From: an uncultured Gemmatimonadota bacterium
Lineage (GTDB): Bacteria > Gemmatimonadota > Gemmatimonadetes > Gemmatimonadales > Gemmatimonadaceae
Length of the DNA: 64,000 bases
Reading direction: 5' to 3'
Assembly: GCA_902826615.1 (NCBI GenBank)
Contig: CADEFN010000001.1
Location: 682,001 to 746,000, forward strand
Below the pieces are notes generated by a model. It searched no databases. It was not told where the DNA came from and saw nothing but the letters and a program-made list of their open reading frames with translations. Shown piece after piece: positions 48,520 through 57,537 of the stretch. Each line of letters opens with the position of its first letter. Within the stretch, counting starts at the first letter, position 1. The translations under genes and the position numbers were made by a program.

Positions 48520-49986
48520 ATGACCGCCATCGCTCCTGCTCCATCCCGCGCCACGCTGCCATCCCTCGGGCCCGGCCTTGCCCTCATCGGCGACTCGTGG
48601 CAGGCACTCCCCGGCACCTTTCCCGTCCACGACGCCACCACCGGTGAACCGGTCGCCGAGGTGTCAAACTGTCGAGAGCAAGAGGCGCGACTGGCCGCCG
48701 ATCATGCCGTGGCCGCCTTTGCCGTCTGGCGGGCCACCAGTGCCTGGGAAAGGAGCGCGATCCTGCGGCGGTGGTTCGATCGCATCGTGGCCCACGAAGG
48801 CGAACTGGCCCACCTCATGGCGCGGGAGATGGGGAAGCCGGTCACCGAAGGCCGGGGGGAAGTGAAGTATGCCGCCGGATTTGTGGAGTTCTACGCGGAG
48901 GAGGCCAAACGGCTCGGCGGGGAAACGGTGCCGAGTCAGTTTCCCGGCAAGCGACTCCTGGTCAATCACAAGCCGGTCGGGCCGGTGTACGCCATTACCC
49001 CGTGGAATTTCCCGGCCGCGATGGTCACCCGGAAAGTCGCGCCCGCGCTCGCCGCGGGCTGCACCGTGATTCTCAAACCGGCCGAAGCAACTCCACTCAC
49101 CGCCCTGCGGCTCGCCGAGTTGTGGCTGGAGGCGGGAGGTCCGGCGGGCACGTTGCAGGTGCTTCCCTGTGCTGATCCGGTGCCGGTGTCGCGAGTGCTC
49201 ATTGCCGATCCCCGTATCCGCAAGCTCACCTTCACCGGAAGTACCGAGGTAGGGATGCGGCTGTACGCCCAGGCTGCCACCACCATGAAACGGCTCTCGC
49301 TCGAACTGGGCGGGCACGCCCCCTTCATTATATGCGCCGATGCCGACATCGACGCGGCCGTGACGCAGGTGGCCGCCTCGAAGTTCCGCAACGCGGGGCA
49401 GACCTGCGTCTGCGCCAACCGCATCTATGTCCACGAGAGCCGCTGTGAGGAGTTTGTTGAGCGTTTTGCCACGACCGTACGCGCACTGCGGGTGGGCGAT
49501 CCCCTCGATCCCTCCACACAGATCGGTCCCCTCGTGAACAGTGAAGGGCTCGACAAGGTGATCGATCATGTCCGCGATGCCCGCGCGGGTGGCGCCGAGG
49601 TGGTGGTGGGTGGCGGTGTGATCTCGGGCAACTATTTCGAGCCCACGCTGCTCACCGGAACACGCACCGGCATGAAGATCATGGACGAAGAGACCTTTGG
49701 TCCGGTGGCGCCCGTCATGTCATTCACAAGCGACGACGAGGCGCTCCGCCTGGCGAACGCTGTTCCGGTTGGACTGGCTGCGTACGTGTGGACCCGCGAC
49801 TTGGGGCGAGCCTTCCGGATGTCGGAAGCACTGGAGTACGGCATTGTCGGAGTTAACGATGGACTGCCGGCTACGCCACAGGCGCCATTCGGGGGCGTGA
49901 AGAACTCCGGGATCGGGCGCGAGGGAGGGCGCTGGGGCATCGAGGAGTACCTCGATGTGCAGTACATCTCCATTCAACTGCCCTGA
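48520..49986 (+). CDS. gabD: Succinate-semialdehyde dehydrogenase (NAD(P)-dependent aldehyde dehydrogenase)
   Basis: 488 residues, the usual GabD length. Motifs: PWNFPAAMVTRKVAPALAAG (cofactor binding), KLTFTGSTEVG, the catalytic glutamate in LELGGHAPFII, the catalytic cysteine in NAGQTCVCANRIYV, and EETFGPVAPV. The cysteine pair TCVC is typical of GabD-type succinate-semialdehyde dehydrogenases. It would finish GABA degradation to succinate; the class III aminotransferase at 36568 could be the preceding step, which is inference. It diverges from glnS with a 141-base gap. Confidence 0.85.
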   Translation: MTAIAPAPSRATLPSLGPGLALIGDSWQALPGTFPVHDATTGEPVAEVSNCREQEARLAADHAVAAFAVWRATSAWERSAILRRWFDRIVAHEGELAHLMAREMGKPVTEGRGEVKYAAGFVEFYAEEAKRLGGETVPSQFPGKRLLVNHKPVGPVYAITPWNFPAAMVTRKVAPALAAGCTVILKPAEATPLTALRLAELWLEAGGPAGTLQVLPCADPVPVSRVLIADPRIRKLTFTGSTEVGMRLYAQAATTMKRLSLELGGHAPFIICADADIDAAVTQVAASKFRNAGQTCVCANRIYVHESRCEEFVERFATTVRALRVGDPLDPSTQIGPLVNSEGLDKVIDHVRDARAGGAEVVVGGGVISGNYFEPTLLTGTRTGMKIMDEETFGPVAPVMSFTSDDEALRLANAVPVGLAAYVWTRDLGRAFRMSEALEYGIVGVNDGLPATPQAPFGGVKNSGIGREGGRWGIEEYLDVQYISIQLP

Positions 49987-50074
49987 GCGGTACTGCGTCG
50001 GCGTCACTTTCATGCGAGCCTCGAGGTCGGCGCGACGATCTTGCACTTTCGTGGGCTGTCACTACTCTGCCCGC

Positions 50075-50956
50075 ATGCACATTCTCCTTCTCCTGCTACT
50101 ACTCCCGTGGGGGCTCCACGCACAGGCGCGAGCATCCGCCCCGCTCGCGGTGACCCGCAATTGCAGCATGTGTGCGACGTGGAATCTTCCGCACGCTCCC
50201 GTCACGTTGCATGGCAACACACACTATGTCGGCACCAACGGTCTGTCGGCCATCCTCATCACGTCGCCGGCCGGGCACATTCTCATCGACGGCGCGCTGC
50301 GAGAATCGGCGCCACTGATCGCAGCGAGTATCCGCGGGCTCGGCTTTCGTCTTGAAGATGTCAAGCTGATACTGAATACTCACGTGCACTACGACCATGC
50401 CGGCGGTATCGGTTTGCTGCAGCGCGCCACTGGAGCAAGGGTGGCGGCGCTCGGGCCAGCGGCTCGTGTGCTGCGAAGCGGCGTGGTTGGTCGCGACGAC
50501 CCGCAGTTCGAGATCGCCTCGCCCATCGATCCTGTCGCGCGCGTCCGCGAGATCAAGGATCGCGACACGCTACAGGTAGGAAACATCACGGTGACCGCCC
50601 ATCGCACGGCGGGGCACACACCTGGCGGCACGACGTGGACGTGGCAATCATGCGATTCGGCGGGGTGCCGAGACATGGTGTATGCCGACAGCCAAACACC
50701 GGTCTCCTCGGACAACTACCGATTTACCGGAACGATGGCGGTGCGCGATTTTCAGGAGGGACAGGCTCGCATTGAGTCGTTGTCCTGCGACATCCTCATG
50801 ACGCCGCATCCCGAGGCTTCCGGTCTCTTCGAACGCGTTGCCGCGATGGCCACCAACCCCGGCGCGCTGGTGGACCGGGAGGCGTGCAAGCGGTACGCGG
50901 CGGCCGGACGTGAACGCCTGGCCGCGCGCCTGGCGGCGGAAGTGGCGAAGCGATAG
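50075..50956 (+). CDS. Subclass B3-like metallo-beta-lactamase
   Basis: 293 residues from ATG 50075, with a signal peptide (MHILLLLLLLPWGLHAQ). Metallo-beta-lactamase fold with the zinc ligands of subclass B3: HxHxDH in NTHVHYDHAGG at about residues 102-107, a second histidine in TAGHTPGGTTWTW, and a late histidine in MTPHPEASGLF. No B1-type zinc cysteine is at the expected place. GTNGLSAILITSPAGHILIDG is the usual opening of B3 enzymes. The ligands for two zinc ions are present, so hydrolysis of beta-lactams is plausible but unproven. It follows gabD by 88 bases on the same strand. Confidence 0.85.
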   Translation: MHILLLLLLLPWGLHAQARASAPLAVTRNCSMCATWNLPHAPVTLHGNTHYVGTNGLSAILITSPAGHILIDGALRESAPLIAASIRGLGFRLEDVKLILNTHVHYDHAGGIGLLQRATGARVAALGPAARVLRSGVVGRDDPQFEIASPIDPVARVREIKDRDTLQVGNITVTAHRTAGHTPGGTTWTWQSCDSAGCRDMVYADSQTPVSSDNYRFTGTMAVRDFQEGQARIESLSCDILMTPHPEASGLFERVAAMATNPGALVDREACKRYAAAGRERLAARLAAEVAKR

Positions 50957-51562
50957 GCGGAGTCCACGCTCTCAGCGTGACACATGGCGTCTGGTTACTG
51001 GCTGCGCCTCCTGTCTGGTGCGCTGTTTGTGGCGTGCGCGGGGTGTGCGACCATGCCGCGCGGCCATTGACGGCGTGAGCGGTGCGACGGTCCGGAAGCG
51101 AGCTATCGTTTTCCGGTTCTCACGCCGGCGTCAAAACGTGGGGAGCCGAGCACATCCCAGTGGGAGCGCAGGGGGCGGTCTGCGTACGGACGAGTTGCCG
51201 TTGCCGATGTGGGTCGGGCTGGTCGCTGCGACCGAGTGTGTGTGGGACCCTGCGCGTCCGTCCCGGGGCTGACAGCAGACGGCGAACGGACCGGCACCGG
51301 CGGCGTATGCGCTCTTGGTTTGCCGGATTCCGAGCCCGCCGTACCTCTAGCTGGACTCGACGACCTCCTGGCCAGTCCAGCATTTTACCGCCTTACAGGC
51401 AAGCCGGGCCGTACCCTGTGCCTGCGGAACACATGGCGGTCCGTCTCAAATTCCACGAGATTCTGTCTGCACACCCGGTTTGGGAATTCGCACGGGAGTC
51501 GGTTCCAGCCGTCATGGAAGACAGCAAGCGCGTGACTCGATCCACACACTGAGAGGCTCCCA
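50957..51562. other. Gene-poor stretch with probable gene remnants
   Basis: About 600 bases with no convincing full gene. The only structured element is a short lipoprotein-signal frame at 50984-51070. The longer open frames here (up to 156 codons) give arginine- and serine-rich proteins without recognisable motifs. No terminator or RNA was recognised. The sequence is somewhat less GC-rich than its left flank and marks the start of the accessory-looking region. Confidence 0.5.
50984..51070 (+). pseudogene. Remnant of a lipoprotein gene (signal peptide only)
   Basis: A 28-codon frame beginning MASGYWLRLLSGALFVAC, with a hydrophobic core and a lipobox-like AGC at residues 19-21, stopping seven codons later. 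It looks like the signal peptide of a lipoprotein whose body has been lost. A genuine tiny lipoprotein is an alternative. Confidence 0.35.
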
Positions 51563-52768
51563 ATGGGACGCATCTGTCTGCAGGCCACTTTCGCACCAAT
51601 ACTGTTTTGCCCCGCGTTGGCAACGGCTCAAGTGCCTAACGCCACCGTCCGTGACAGTGCCGGCGTTCGGATCGTCTCATTCAGCAGCTCGGTGGCCGCG
51701 GTCCAGTTCGAGTTGCGACATACCGGCGTGGACCTCGGGACGGAAGACGGTTCAGAGCTCGTGCGCGTCTCCGCCGTGCGGCGACTACCCAACGGCAAGG
51801 TACTTGTGGCCGATGCGGGAAGGCGTCACCTGCTCCGCTTCGGAGCGGACGGAAAATTCGAGAAGGTGATCGGGCGCGACGGCCAGGGGCCAGGAGAGTT
51901 CGAGCGTCTGGGCTGGATGGGACGCCACAGTCGCGATTTGGTCGGCGCGTACGATTTTGGCCAGGCACGCTACTCAGTCTTTGCCGACAGCGGATTCATT
52001 CGCCAGATCCGGTTTGCGTCGTCACCGGATGTTCGGTTTGTCGAGATCCAGCCGCTGGGTGTTCTTCCCAACGGGGCGATCATCGTCACCGGTGGTGCGG
52101 CCCAGGGGCTCGCAGCCGAGGGCCCAGAGAGGCAGTTTCGCCTGGCATCTCCAGTAGTCCAGTTCGGAGCCGACGGAGCGCCCAGGAGGGTGATAGGTCG
52201 CTACCCGGGCATGGAAGTCGAGGTGACGATGGTGAAGAACGGCCCTGCCGCGGGCAAGTTTGCCAACGACGCTCCCCTGTTCGGCCGCAACTCCGCATTA
52301 GGTATGTCGGAGGGGCACATCGTCGTGGTCGATAACGAACGTTTCCGGTTTGACGTAGTCGACACCACGGGACGCCTGATCCGCAGTGTGCGACGCAGTG
52401 TTGCGAATCAAACGATTTCACCGGCGCACAAGCAGGCGTACATCAACGACCGGGTGAACGCCGCACGGCCGCAATTCCGCGAGATGCTGCGCGCAGACCT
52501 TGCAAGCAAGCGGCACGCCCCGACCTTTCCTGCACTCGAGGCCCGCCTGGTCATCGATGCAGCAGATCGAATCTGGCTTGGAGAATACCGGCGCCCGGGC
52601 GATCGGGAGCAGACGTGGTGGATATTCACAGTCGACGGTCGCATGGTGGGGCGTGTGAGTGTTCCCATAAACCTAACGATAATGGACGCCGGTCCTGACT
52701 GGGTTCTGGGGACATGGCGCGATCAAGACGATGTCTTGACCGTCCGGCTTTTTGATCTTCGAGGATGA
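51563..52768 (+). CDS. Six-bladed beta-propeller (NHL-like) secreted protein
   Basis: 401 residues with a signal-like N-terminus (ATFAPILFCPALATAQ). The sequence DGSELVRVSAVRRLPNGKVLVADAG, RHLLRFGADGKFEKVIGRDGQGPGEFERLG is the six-bladed propeller pattern (IGRxGxGPGEF) common in soil bacteria, and repeats continue to the C-terminus (DGRMVGRVSVP). These propellers are exported and thought to bind ligands; no enzymatic residues are known. GAGAGG lies upstream of the ATG. It sits in the accessory-looking region next to gene remnants. Confidence 0.78.
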   Translation: MGRICLQATFAPILFCPALATAQVPNATVRDSAGVRIVSFSSSVAAVQFELRHTGVDLGTEDGSELVRVSAVRRLPNGKVLVADAGRRHLLRFGADGKFEKVIGRDGQGPGEFERLGWMGRHSRDLVGAYDFGQARYSVFADSGFIRQIRFASSPDVRFVEIQPLGVLPNGAIIVTGGAAQGLAAEGPERQFRLASPVVQFGADGAPRRVIGRYPGMEVEVTMVKNGPAAGKFANDAPLFGRNSALGMSEGHIVVVDNERFRFDVVDTTGRLIRSVRRSVANQTISPAHKQAYINDRVNAARPQFREMLRADLASKRHAPTFPALEARLVIDAADRIWLGEYRRPGDREQTWWIFTVDGRMVGRVSVPINLTIMDAGPDWVLGTWRDQDDVLTVRLFDLRG

Positions 52769-52926
52769 GTCGTGCCAAACGCAATCCACGCTTGAAGGCG
52801 GCGGCCGAGCAGATCGTCTTGACGCCGTTCTGAGCCCGCCCTAGCGTTGCAGTCTCGGATCCAGCTGACACGTTCGCGGTCTCCCTGCCTGCGAACAGGT
52901 ACACAACGAAACCGGTCGACCACACA

Positions 52927-53223
52927 ATGGGTATCTGCTGCGGCTTCGTCAGACTCAGCGACCGAAACATCGACGCGATGATCCGGCACCCTCATCTCGT
53001 GTATTCGTTCCTCGGGTTCGAAGCGGAGCCGCCGCGGGCGACGGGCGGGTTGCTCGCACGCCTGATCGGAAGGACGTCCTCACCACCACCGCCCGCCGAA
53101 ACGGAGTCGTTGCCCGGTCCCAGAGAGGACGATGACGCAAACGACGTCGACAAGGCCTGGCAGGCAATTCAGTCCCTCCCATCGGCGGCTGCGGGAGATG
53201 AAGGACGACACTCTTCGTCATGA
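52927..53223 (+). pseudogene. Truncated DUF1877 (YfbM-like) gene
   Basis: 98 residues. The opening MGICCGFVRLSDRNIDAMI and the later DVDKAWQAIQSL are the two recognisable parts of DUF1877 proteins, which are usually about 160 residues long and continue LLTG after the DKAW-A-I motif. Here the similarity stops right after this motif and the frame runs into SSS at the start of the next gene. The 3' half is missing, probably replaced at a recombination junction near 53190. It overlaps the PIG-L gene by four bases. Confidence 0.6.
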
Positions 53224-55832
53224 GACTCGGCCTCAAGCGTGCCACGTTGCTTCTGGCTGGTGCATCTGCGCTCGACGCGCAGGAGTGGCGCACGACCGCA
53301 GCGCATCTGACCACGACGGCACGCGTGCTGTTGGTCGGCGCACGGCCAGACGACGAAGACAACGCGCTCATTGCCTGGCTCTCCCGCGGACGGCACCTGG
53401 ATGTCGCGGTCCTGTCGGTGACTCGAGGCGAGGGGAGTGACAACGTGGCAGGTGGAGAACGTGAGGCTCCACTGGCGGTGGTACGCACTGCAGAAGCCGT
53501 CGCCGAGCGTGAGCGGGACGGCGCGCGTCAGTTCTTTACGAGGGCTTACGACCCGGGTGTCGTGGAGTCGGACTCGATGGTCGCGGCGCAGTGGCCGGGC
53601 GATGCCGTGCTCCTTGACATGGTGAGTGTGATTCGGGGTTTCCGGCCGCATGTCGTCATCTCGTTGGTCTCGGCATCCGACTCCAGCGACGCTGTACGGC
53701 GCCACGTGGCCCGGCTTGTGACGAGGGCGGTTGCGGCGGCCTCAGACACCGGACGCGCACCCGCCAGTACGACCGCGCGACTGCCCGCGTGGCGCCCTGG
53801 ACGCCTTCTCGCGCTGGACTCGTCAGGCACGGTGCGCATCGACGTCGGAGAGTTTGACCGGACGAGCGGGCGCAGCTTCGCCGAAATCGGTGCTGACATC
53901 CGCCGGCTGCAGCGCACGCAGCCTCTGCCGCGCCGCCCGACTCTCGGACCACAGTGGCGGATGCTGCGGATCATCGACGCATCGTCCGCGGAAGATCAGA
54001 CACTCTTTGCGGGCCTCGACACCAGCCTCGTGCGGCTCGATGTGCCGATGCCTGCCGAAGCACGCGCACAGTACGACACGCTGCTCGTGGAGCTTGGAGC
54101 GGTTTCGGGTGGAGCGGCGACGGCTGACGCCGACGAGATGGCGACCCGCTTCGCCCGCGTGGCGCGTCGCACGGCAGAGGTGCGGGTGCCGCTCGGCTGT
54201 CGTGACGAGTCTACTGTTCCGACATGTGCTGGTGGACTGGGCGACCTCTCCGTGACGCTTGGGACCATTCGTGAGCGTGCGACCCGCGCGATGCTCGATG
54301 CCGCCGGTGTCGTCATCGAGGGTACGGTCGGACGGCAGTTCGTGGCGCTTGGAGACTCCGTTCCGGTCACGCTGTCGGCATATAACGGTGGCGCCAAGCC
54401 GGTGGTGATGCGCCGCCTCGCCGTAGCGATGCCTAACGGTCTGGCCTATCTTCTGCGTGATACGGCACTCACGCTCCTGCCGGACAGCATCACGCGACAC
54501 TCGAGACACGTCATCCTGCTTCGGCCTACGATGCACTGGTGGCAGATCAACGGGATGATCGATGGAACGCTGCTGCATGCCTGGCGCGCCTCACCCGGTT
54601 CGACGGCAATTCCGCAGCACCTGATGGGTGAGGACCGGATCATCTCGTACGCAGCTGAGGCTACCGTCTCGGTCGGCGGCGTCGATGTGCCGGTCATCGT
54701 GCGTCCACTCGTCCACGGATCGGCGGTTGTACCACGAGGTGATGTGCGTCGTCCGCTCATTGTGTTGCCGCCGACGTCGGTGCTCATGGAGCGATTCTCC
54801 GAGTATGTGCGTGCCGGGCCGATGGCTCGTGTCTTTCGCGTGCAGGTTTCGTCGGCGCGTTCGGCGACCGACACGATCGAGGTCTCGCTTAACCTGCCGC
54901 CCGGGTTGCGCACCGATACCGCAAGCCGGCGCGTGGTTGTCGAGCCGTTGAGCGCTCGCAGCGTATTTTTTCGTGTGTGGGGCGCGCTTCCAGTGGGAGC
55001 CCATCGGTTGTCGGCAGCTGGCCAGGCCGCGTCGGCGCTGCGTGTGGATACGACCTCGGGTACTGCTCGTCGGGCCCCTGTGGGGGAAATCCTGAGCGGG
55101 GCCGTGCTTCGCGAGTATCCCCACATCCCCACGCAGAAATTCGTGCGATTCGCGGAGGAGCGGCTCGAGGTCGTGGACCTGCGTGTGCCACCCAGACTGA
55201 ACGTGGCCTATGTGCGTGGGAGCGAAGACCTGCGAGCCGCGATGCTGCAGCTCGATCTGCGTGCACAAGTGTTTGAAGCTTCGTTGCTGCCTGCGATCGA
55301 CCTTCGCAGTTTCTCGGCAGTGCTTCTTGGTATCGGCTCACTTGCAGTGGACGGGGCAGCTGGGGCGATCCCGGCGCTTCGCCGATTTGTCGAAGCCGGT
55401 GGAACGCTGGTGCTGTTGTCGTCAGGCACCGACGACGGCGCGGCCGAGCTGCTCCCGTTTCCGGTGCATCGTGAGGGGCAGGGACGGCGCATCGCGGACG
55501 TCGGTGCACCAATACGCATCGTCGACCGCACCAGTGCGATGCTTGGCCCGAACCACCTGAGCGATAGCGACTTCGCAGGGTGGGTGGGTGACCGAGCGCG
55601 TGGGGTTCCGGAGCGAGTCGACGCGCGTTACGGTCGGCCGTTTGCTGTGCGTGCGAGTCGAACGAGCGAGACTGACGCAACGGTGCTGATCGGGCGACTG
55701 GGTCGCGGGACGGTGGTGTACACGACACTGAACCTGGCTGCCCAGCTGGAGGCATCACACCCCGGGGCCGCGCGCCTGCTGGTGAACATGCTTTCGGCGC
55801 AGGCGTCGACGAGATCATCTATGCGCCGTTAG
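53220..55832 (+). CDS. PIG-L-type deacetylase homologue with altered metal motif
   Basis: 870 residues, secreted-type N-terminus (MRLGLKRATLLLAGASALDA). The first 200 residues follow the PIG-L/LmbE family: VLSVTRGEGSDN, RDGARQFFTRAYDPGV, FRPHVVISL. But the diagnostic AHPDDE is ARPDDE, with R42 where the zinc histidine should be, and the downstream GHGxH region reads SSDAVRRHV, keeping only one histidine (H162). Catalysis is therefore doubtful. A long C-terminal part of beta-sandwich character ends in a class I glutamine amidotransferase-like segment (AIPALRRFVEAGGTLVLLSSG), as in known large PIG-L proteins. The stop lies in a CGTTAGGC octamer. Confidence 0.78.
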   Translation: MRLGLKRATLLLAGASALDAQEWRTTAAHLTTTARVLLVGARPDDEDNALIAWLSRGRHLDVAVLSVTRGEGSDNVAGGEREAPLAVVRTAEAVAERERDGARQFFTRAYDPGVVESDSMVAAQWPGDAVLLDMVSVIRGFRPHVVISLVSASDSSDAVRRHVARLVTRAVAAASDTGRAPASTTARLPAWRPGRLLALDSSGTVRIDVGEFDRTSGRSFAEIGADIRRLQRTQPLPRRPTLGPQWRMLRIIDASSAEDQTLFAGLDTSLVRLDVPMPAEARAQYDTLLVELGAVSGGAATADADEMATRFARVARRTAEVRVPLGCRDESTVPTCAGGLGDLSVTLGTIRERATRAMLDAAGVVIEGTVGRQFVALGDSVPVTLSAYNGGAKPVVMRRLAVAMPNGLAYLLRDTALTLLPDSITRHSRHVILLRPTMHWWQINGMIDGTLLHAWRASPGSTAIPQHLMGEDRIISYAAEATVSVGGVDVPVIVRPLVHGSAVVPRGDVRRPLIVLPPTSVLMERFSEYVRAGPMARVFRVQVSSARSATDTIEVSLNLPPGLRTDTASRRVVVEPLSARSVFFRVWGALPVGAHRLSAAGQAASALRVDTTSGTARRAPVGEILSGAVLREYPHIPTQKFVRFAEERLEVVDLRVPPRLNVAYVRGSEDLRAAMLQLDLRAQVFEASLLPAIDLRSFSAVLLGIGSLAVDGAAGAIPALRRFVEAGGTLVLLSSGTDDGAAELLPFPVHREGQGRRIADVGAPIRIVDRTSAMLGPNHLSDSDFAGWVGDRARGVPERVDARYGRPFAVRASRTSETDATVLIGRLGRGTVVYTTLNLAAQLEASHPGAARLLVNMLSAQASTRSSMRR

Positions 55833-55856
55833 GCAACAGCGCCGCAATGGGTGTCG

Positions 55857-55880
55857 GGGCGGGGGCGGGCCCGGGAGGGA
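55857..55880 (+). other. Potential G-quadruplex sequence
   Basis: Five G-tracts of three to five bases in 24 bases, separated by C, C, CCC and A. It lies 25 bases after the PIG-L stop in a non-coding stretch (55833-56060), so it could act at the 3' end of that transcript. Confidence 0.5.
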
Positions 55881-56060
55881 ACAGGGCTGCAGTGGGGCGG
55901 GCGGATCTACGGAATGCCGAGGGGTTTGGCGCGCGGGGCTCGTGGATGCGGGGGCCGGGAATGGCGCGGAGAAGTGTGGAACCTCGATGCTGCATGGGGG
56001 TGGTGACTTGGCGGACTACGAAGCACATTTGAGAGTTAGGCAACTCACAACCACTGCCGT

Positions 56061-56570
56061 ATGGACGTAGATCGACCGACGATCCTAATCCGGCTCGCCC
56101 GAGAGATTGCGGCTGATACACCAGACTTCCAAGCGGTGAAAGGTGCCGGCGCTGGCGACCACGCGACGAGTGCGTTCATGCGCGCTCTTCGGCAGCGCGC
56201 GATCGTCGCTTTCGGCCGAGACTACAGCGAGCCCAGGCTCTGCGGAGAAACCGCGTTTGCGGCCGACTTCTATTTTCCTGAGGACGCTACGATTGTGGAA
56301 GTCGCGCTAGGACTCCCGAACCCAGCGAGCGAGTTCGAGGAAGACATTCTCAAGGCTTTTATGTCAAGGGAGTCAGGGCATGACGTTCGGCGACTCATCT
56401 TTATTTCACGAGCTGGCGCGGAAAGAAAGTGCAGTCAACCTGGACGCACGGCGATTCGCGAGTGGGCTCGATCCAAGCACGCGCTCGCAATCGAGATTCA
56501 TGAACTACCGGGCGATCCACGTAAGCGCGTAAGGCGCGCGCGGGTGCGCCAGTTACCTAACAACGCATGA
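56061..56570 (+). CDS. Unknown protein, possibly PD-(D/E)xK nuclease fold
   Basis: 169 residues, no signal peptide. No family was recognised. The stretch AADFYFPEDATIVEVALG (about residues 73-90), followed by a helix with EEDILKAFM and a strand RRLIFISRAGAE, resembles the core of restriction-type folds (D, then E-x-alanine in place of E-x-K). Assignment is inference. GTTAGGC lies 20 bases before the ATG and ACCTAAC overlaps its last codons, an arrangement seen in integron cassettes. Codon use is less GC-biased than in neighbouring core genes. Confidence 0.6.
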   Translation: MDVDRPTILIRLAREIAADTPDFQAVKGAGAGDHATSAFMRALRQRAIVAFGRDYSEPRLCGETAFAADFYFPEDATIVEVALGLPNPASEFEEDILKAFMSRESGHDVRRLIFISRAGAERKCSQPGRTAIREWARSKHALAIEIHELPGDPRKRVRRARVRQLPNNA

Positions 56571-56805
56571 AGCAGACACCGCGGACCCTGACCGTACGCG
56601 CTGCAACTGTGCTGTGGCCTCGCACCGGAGCCGGGTGGCGAGTGGTCCATGAGCAGTCATTCTAGTCTCTCGCCCCACCGCGCTTACAACACGTTGTTGC
56701 CGGCAAACGCAGTTGACTACGGATGGCGCACGCTGCGTGCACTCTTTGCTGATAGCGTTGGCGTCAGGGCATAAAACGTTAGGTGTTGACACGACCGAGA
56801 ACACC

Positions 56806-57531
56806 ATGATTGATGGAGAACCCTCGAAATCAGCCATCGATAGACTCGGTGAGGCGCTGTGCGATGCGCCCTACGAGGCGACGTCACTCCGGCGCCTGGA
56901 CGCTCATCGGCGTTCATTCGAGCCGGCTTATGCCTTCGTTGTCAGCGTCCTTCGTGAGCCGCTCGGATTGTCGCCGACTGGGCGCCCAGCGAAGTCGACG
57001 CCGTCCATCATCGACAAGCTTCGGCGCGAGACGACACGCCTGAGTCAAATGCAGGACATCGCCGGATGTCGTGTCGTCGTGGCCGACGCAATAGCGCAGG
57101 ATCAGGTGGTTGGCGCAATTGTGCACGCCTTCGATCGCTCCACCGTCGTGGACCGGCGAAAGATGCCAAGCCACGGGTACCGGGCGGTACACATAATAGC
57201 TTTCGTAGATAGTCGGCCGGTGGAAATCCAGGTCCGGACCGAACTGCAGCACGCTTGGGCAGAGCTCTCGGAGAAGCTGTCCGACCGATTCGGGCCATCT
57301 ATCAAGTATGGCGATGGCACTGATGGTATCCTCAAGCCCCTGCGCGCGTGGTCAGAGCAGGTTGGGGCGATCGAGGACCTTGAGCGGGACATCCTGGCCA
57401 ACACGGTGTATCATTCGACGACCGGAGGCCCCGAAGCGACGGACTCGCAGGAGGACCTTTTGGCCGCCCTCCGGAGTGCGAAGCGGAACATGCGCGCTGC
57501 GCTGGACGATCTGACTCGAAGCCTTTCCTGA
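56806..57531 (+). CDS. RelA/SpoT-domain alarmone synthetase-like protein (small alarmone synthetase)
   Basis: 241 residues from ATG 56806. The synthetase domain spans about residues 55-175: K63-S...K71 in AKSTPSIIDKLRRET, catalytic D84 in MQDIAGCRVVV, the G-loop SHGYRAVHI (Y125), and E140 in VEIQVRTELQHAWAE. All hallmark residues for pyrophosphate transfer are present, and no hydrolase or regulatory (TGS/ACT) domains are. It could make (p)ppGpp, or modify other targets as toxic small alarmone synthetases do. It starts 23 bases after a CGTTAGGT octamer. A small gene follows seven bases downstream and may encode a partner or antitoxin; that is inference. Confidence 0.85.
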   Translation: MIDGEPSKSAIDRLGEALCDAPYEATSLRRLDAHRRSFEPAYAFVVSVLREPLGLSPTGRPAKSTPSIIDKLRRETTRLSQMQDIAGCRVVVADAIAQDQVVGAIVHAFDRSTVVDRRKMPSHGYRAVHIIAFVDSRPVEIQVRTELQHAWAELSEKLSDRFGPSIKYGDGTDGILKPLRAWSEQVGAIEDLERDILANTVYHSTTGGPEATDSQEDLLAALRSAKRNMRAALDDLTRSLS

Positions 57532-57537
57532 ACCAGC

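Noticed and set aside
51082-51552. A 156-codon frame in the gene-poor stretch
   Set aside because: Arg/Ser-rich, no motif, overlaps equally good frames in other phases; treated as non-coding.
53220-55832. Annotating this simply as an active PIG-L deacetylase
   Set aside because: The first zinc histidine is Arg and the second metal motif is degraded, so activity should not be assumed.
55828-56040. A full attC site between the PIG-L stop and GTTAGGC at 56035
   Set aside because: Both motif copies point the same way and no RYYYAAC partner is present upstream, so no attC could be built here.
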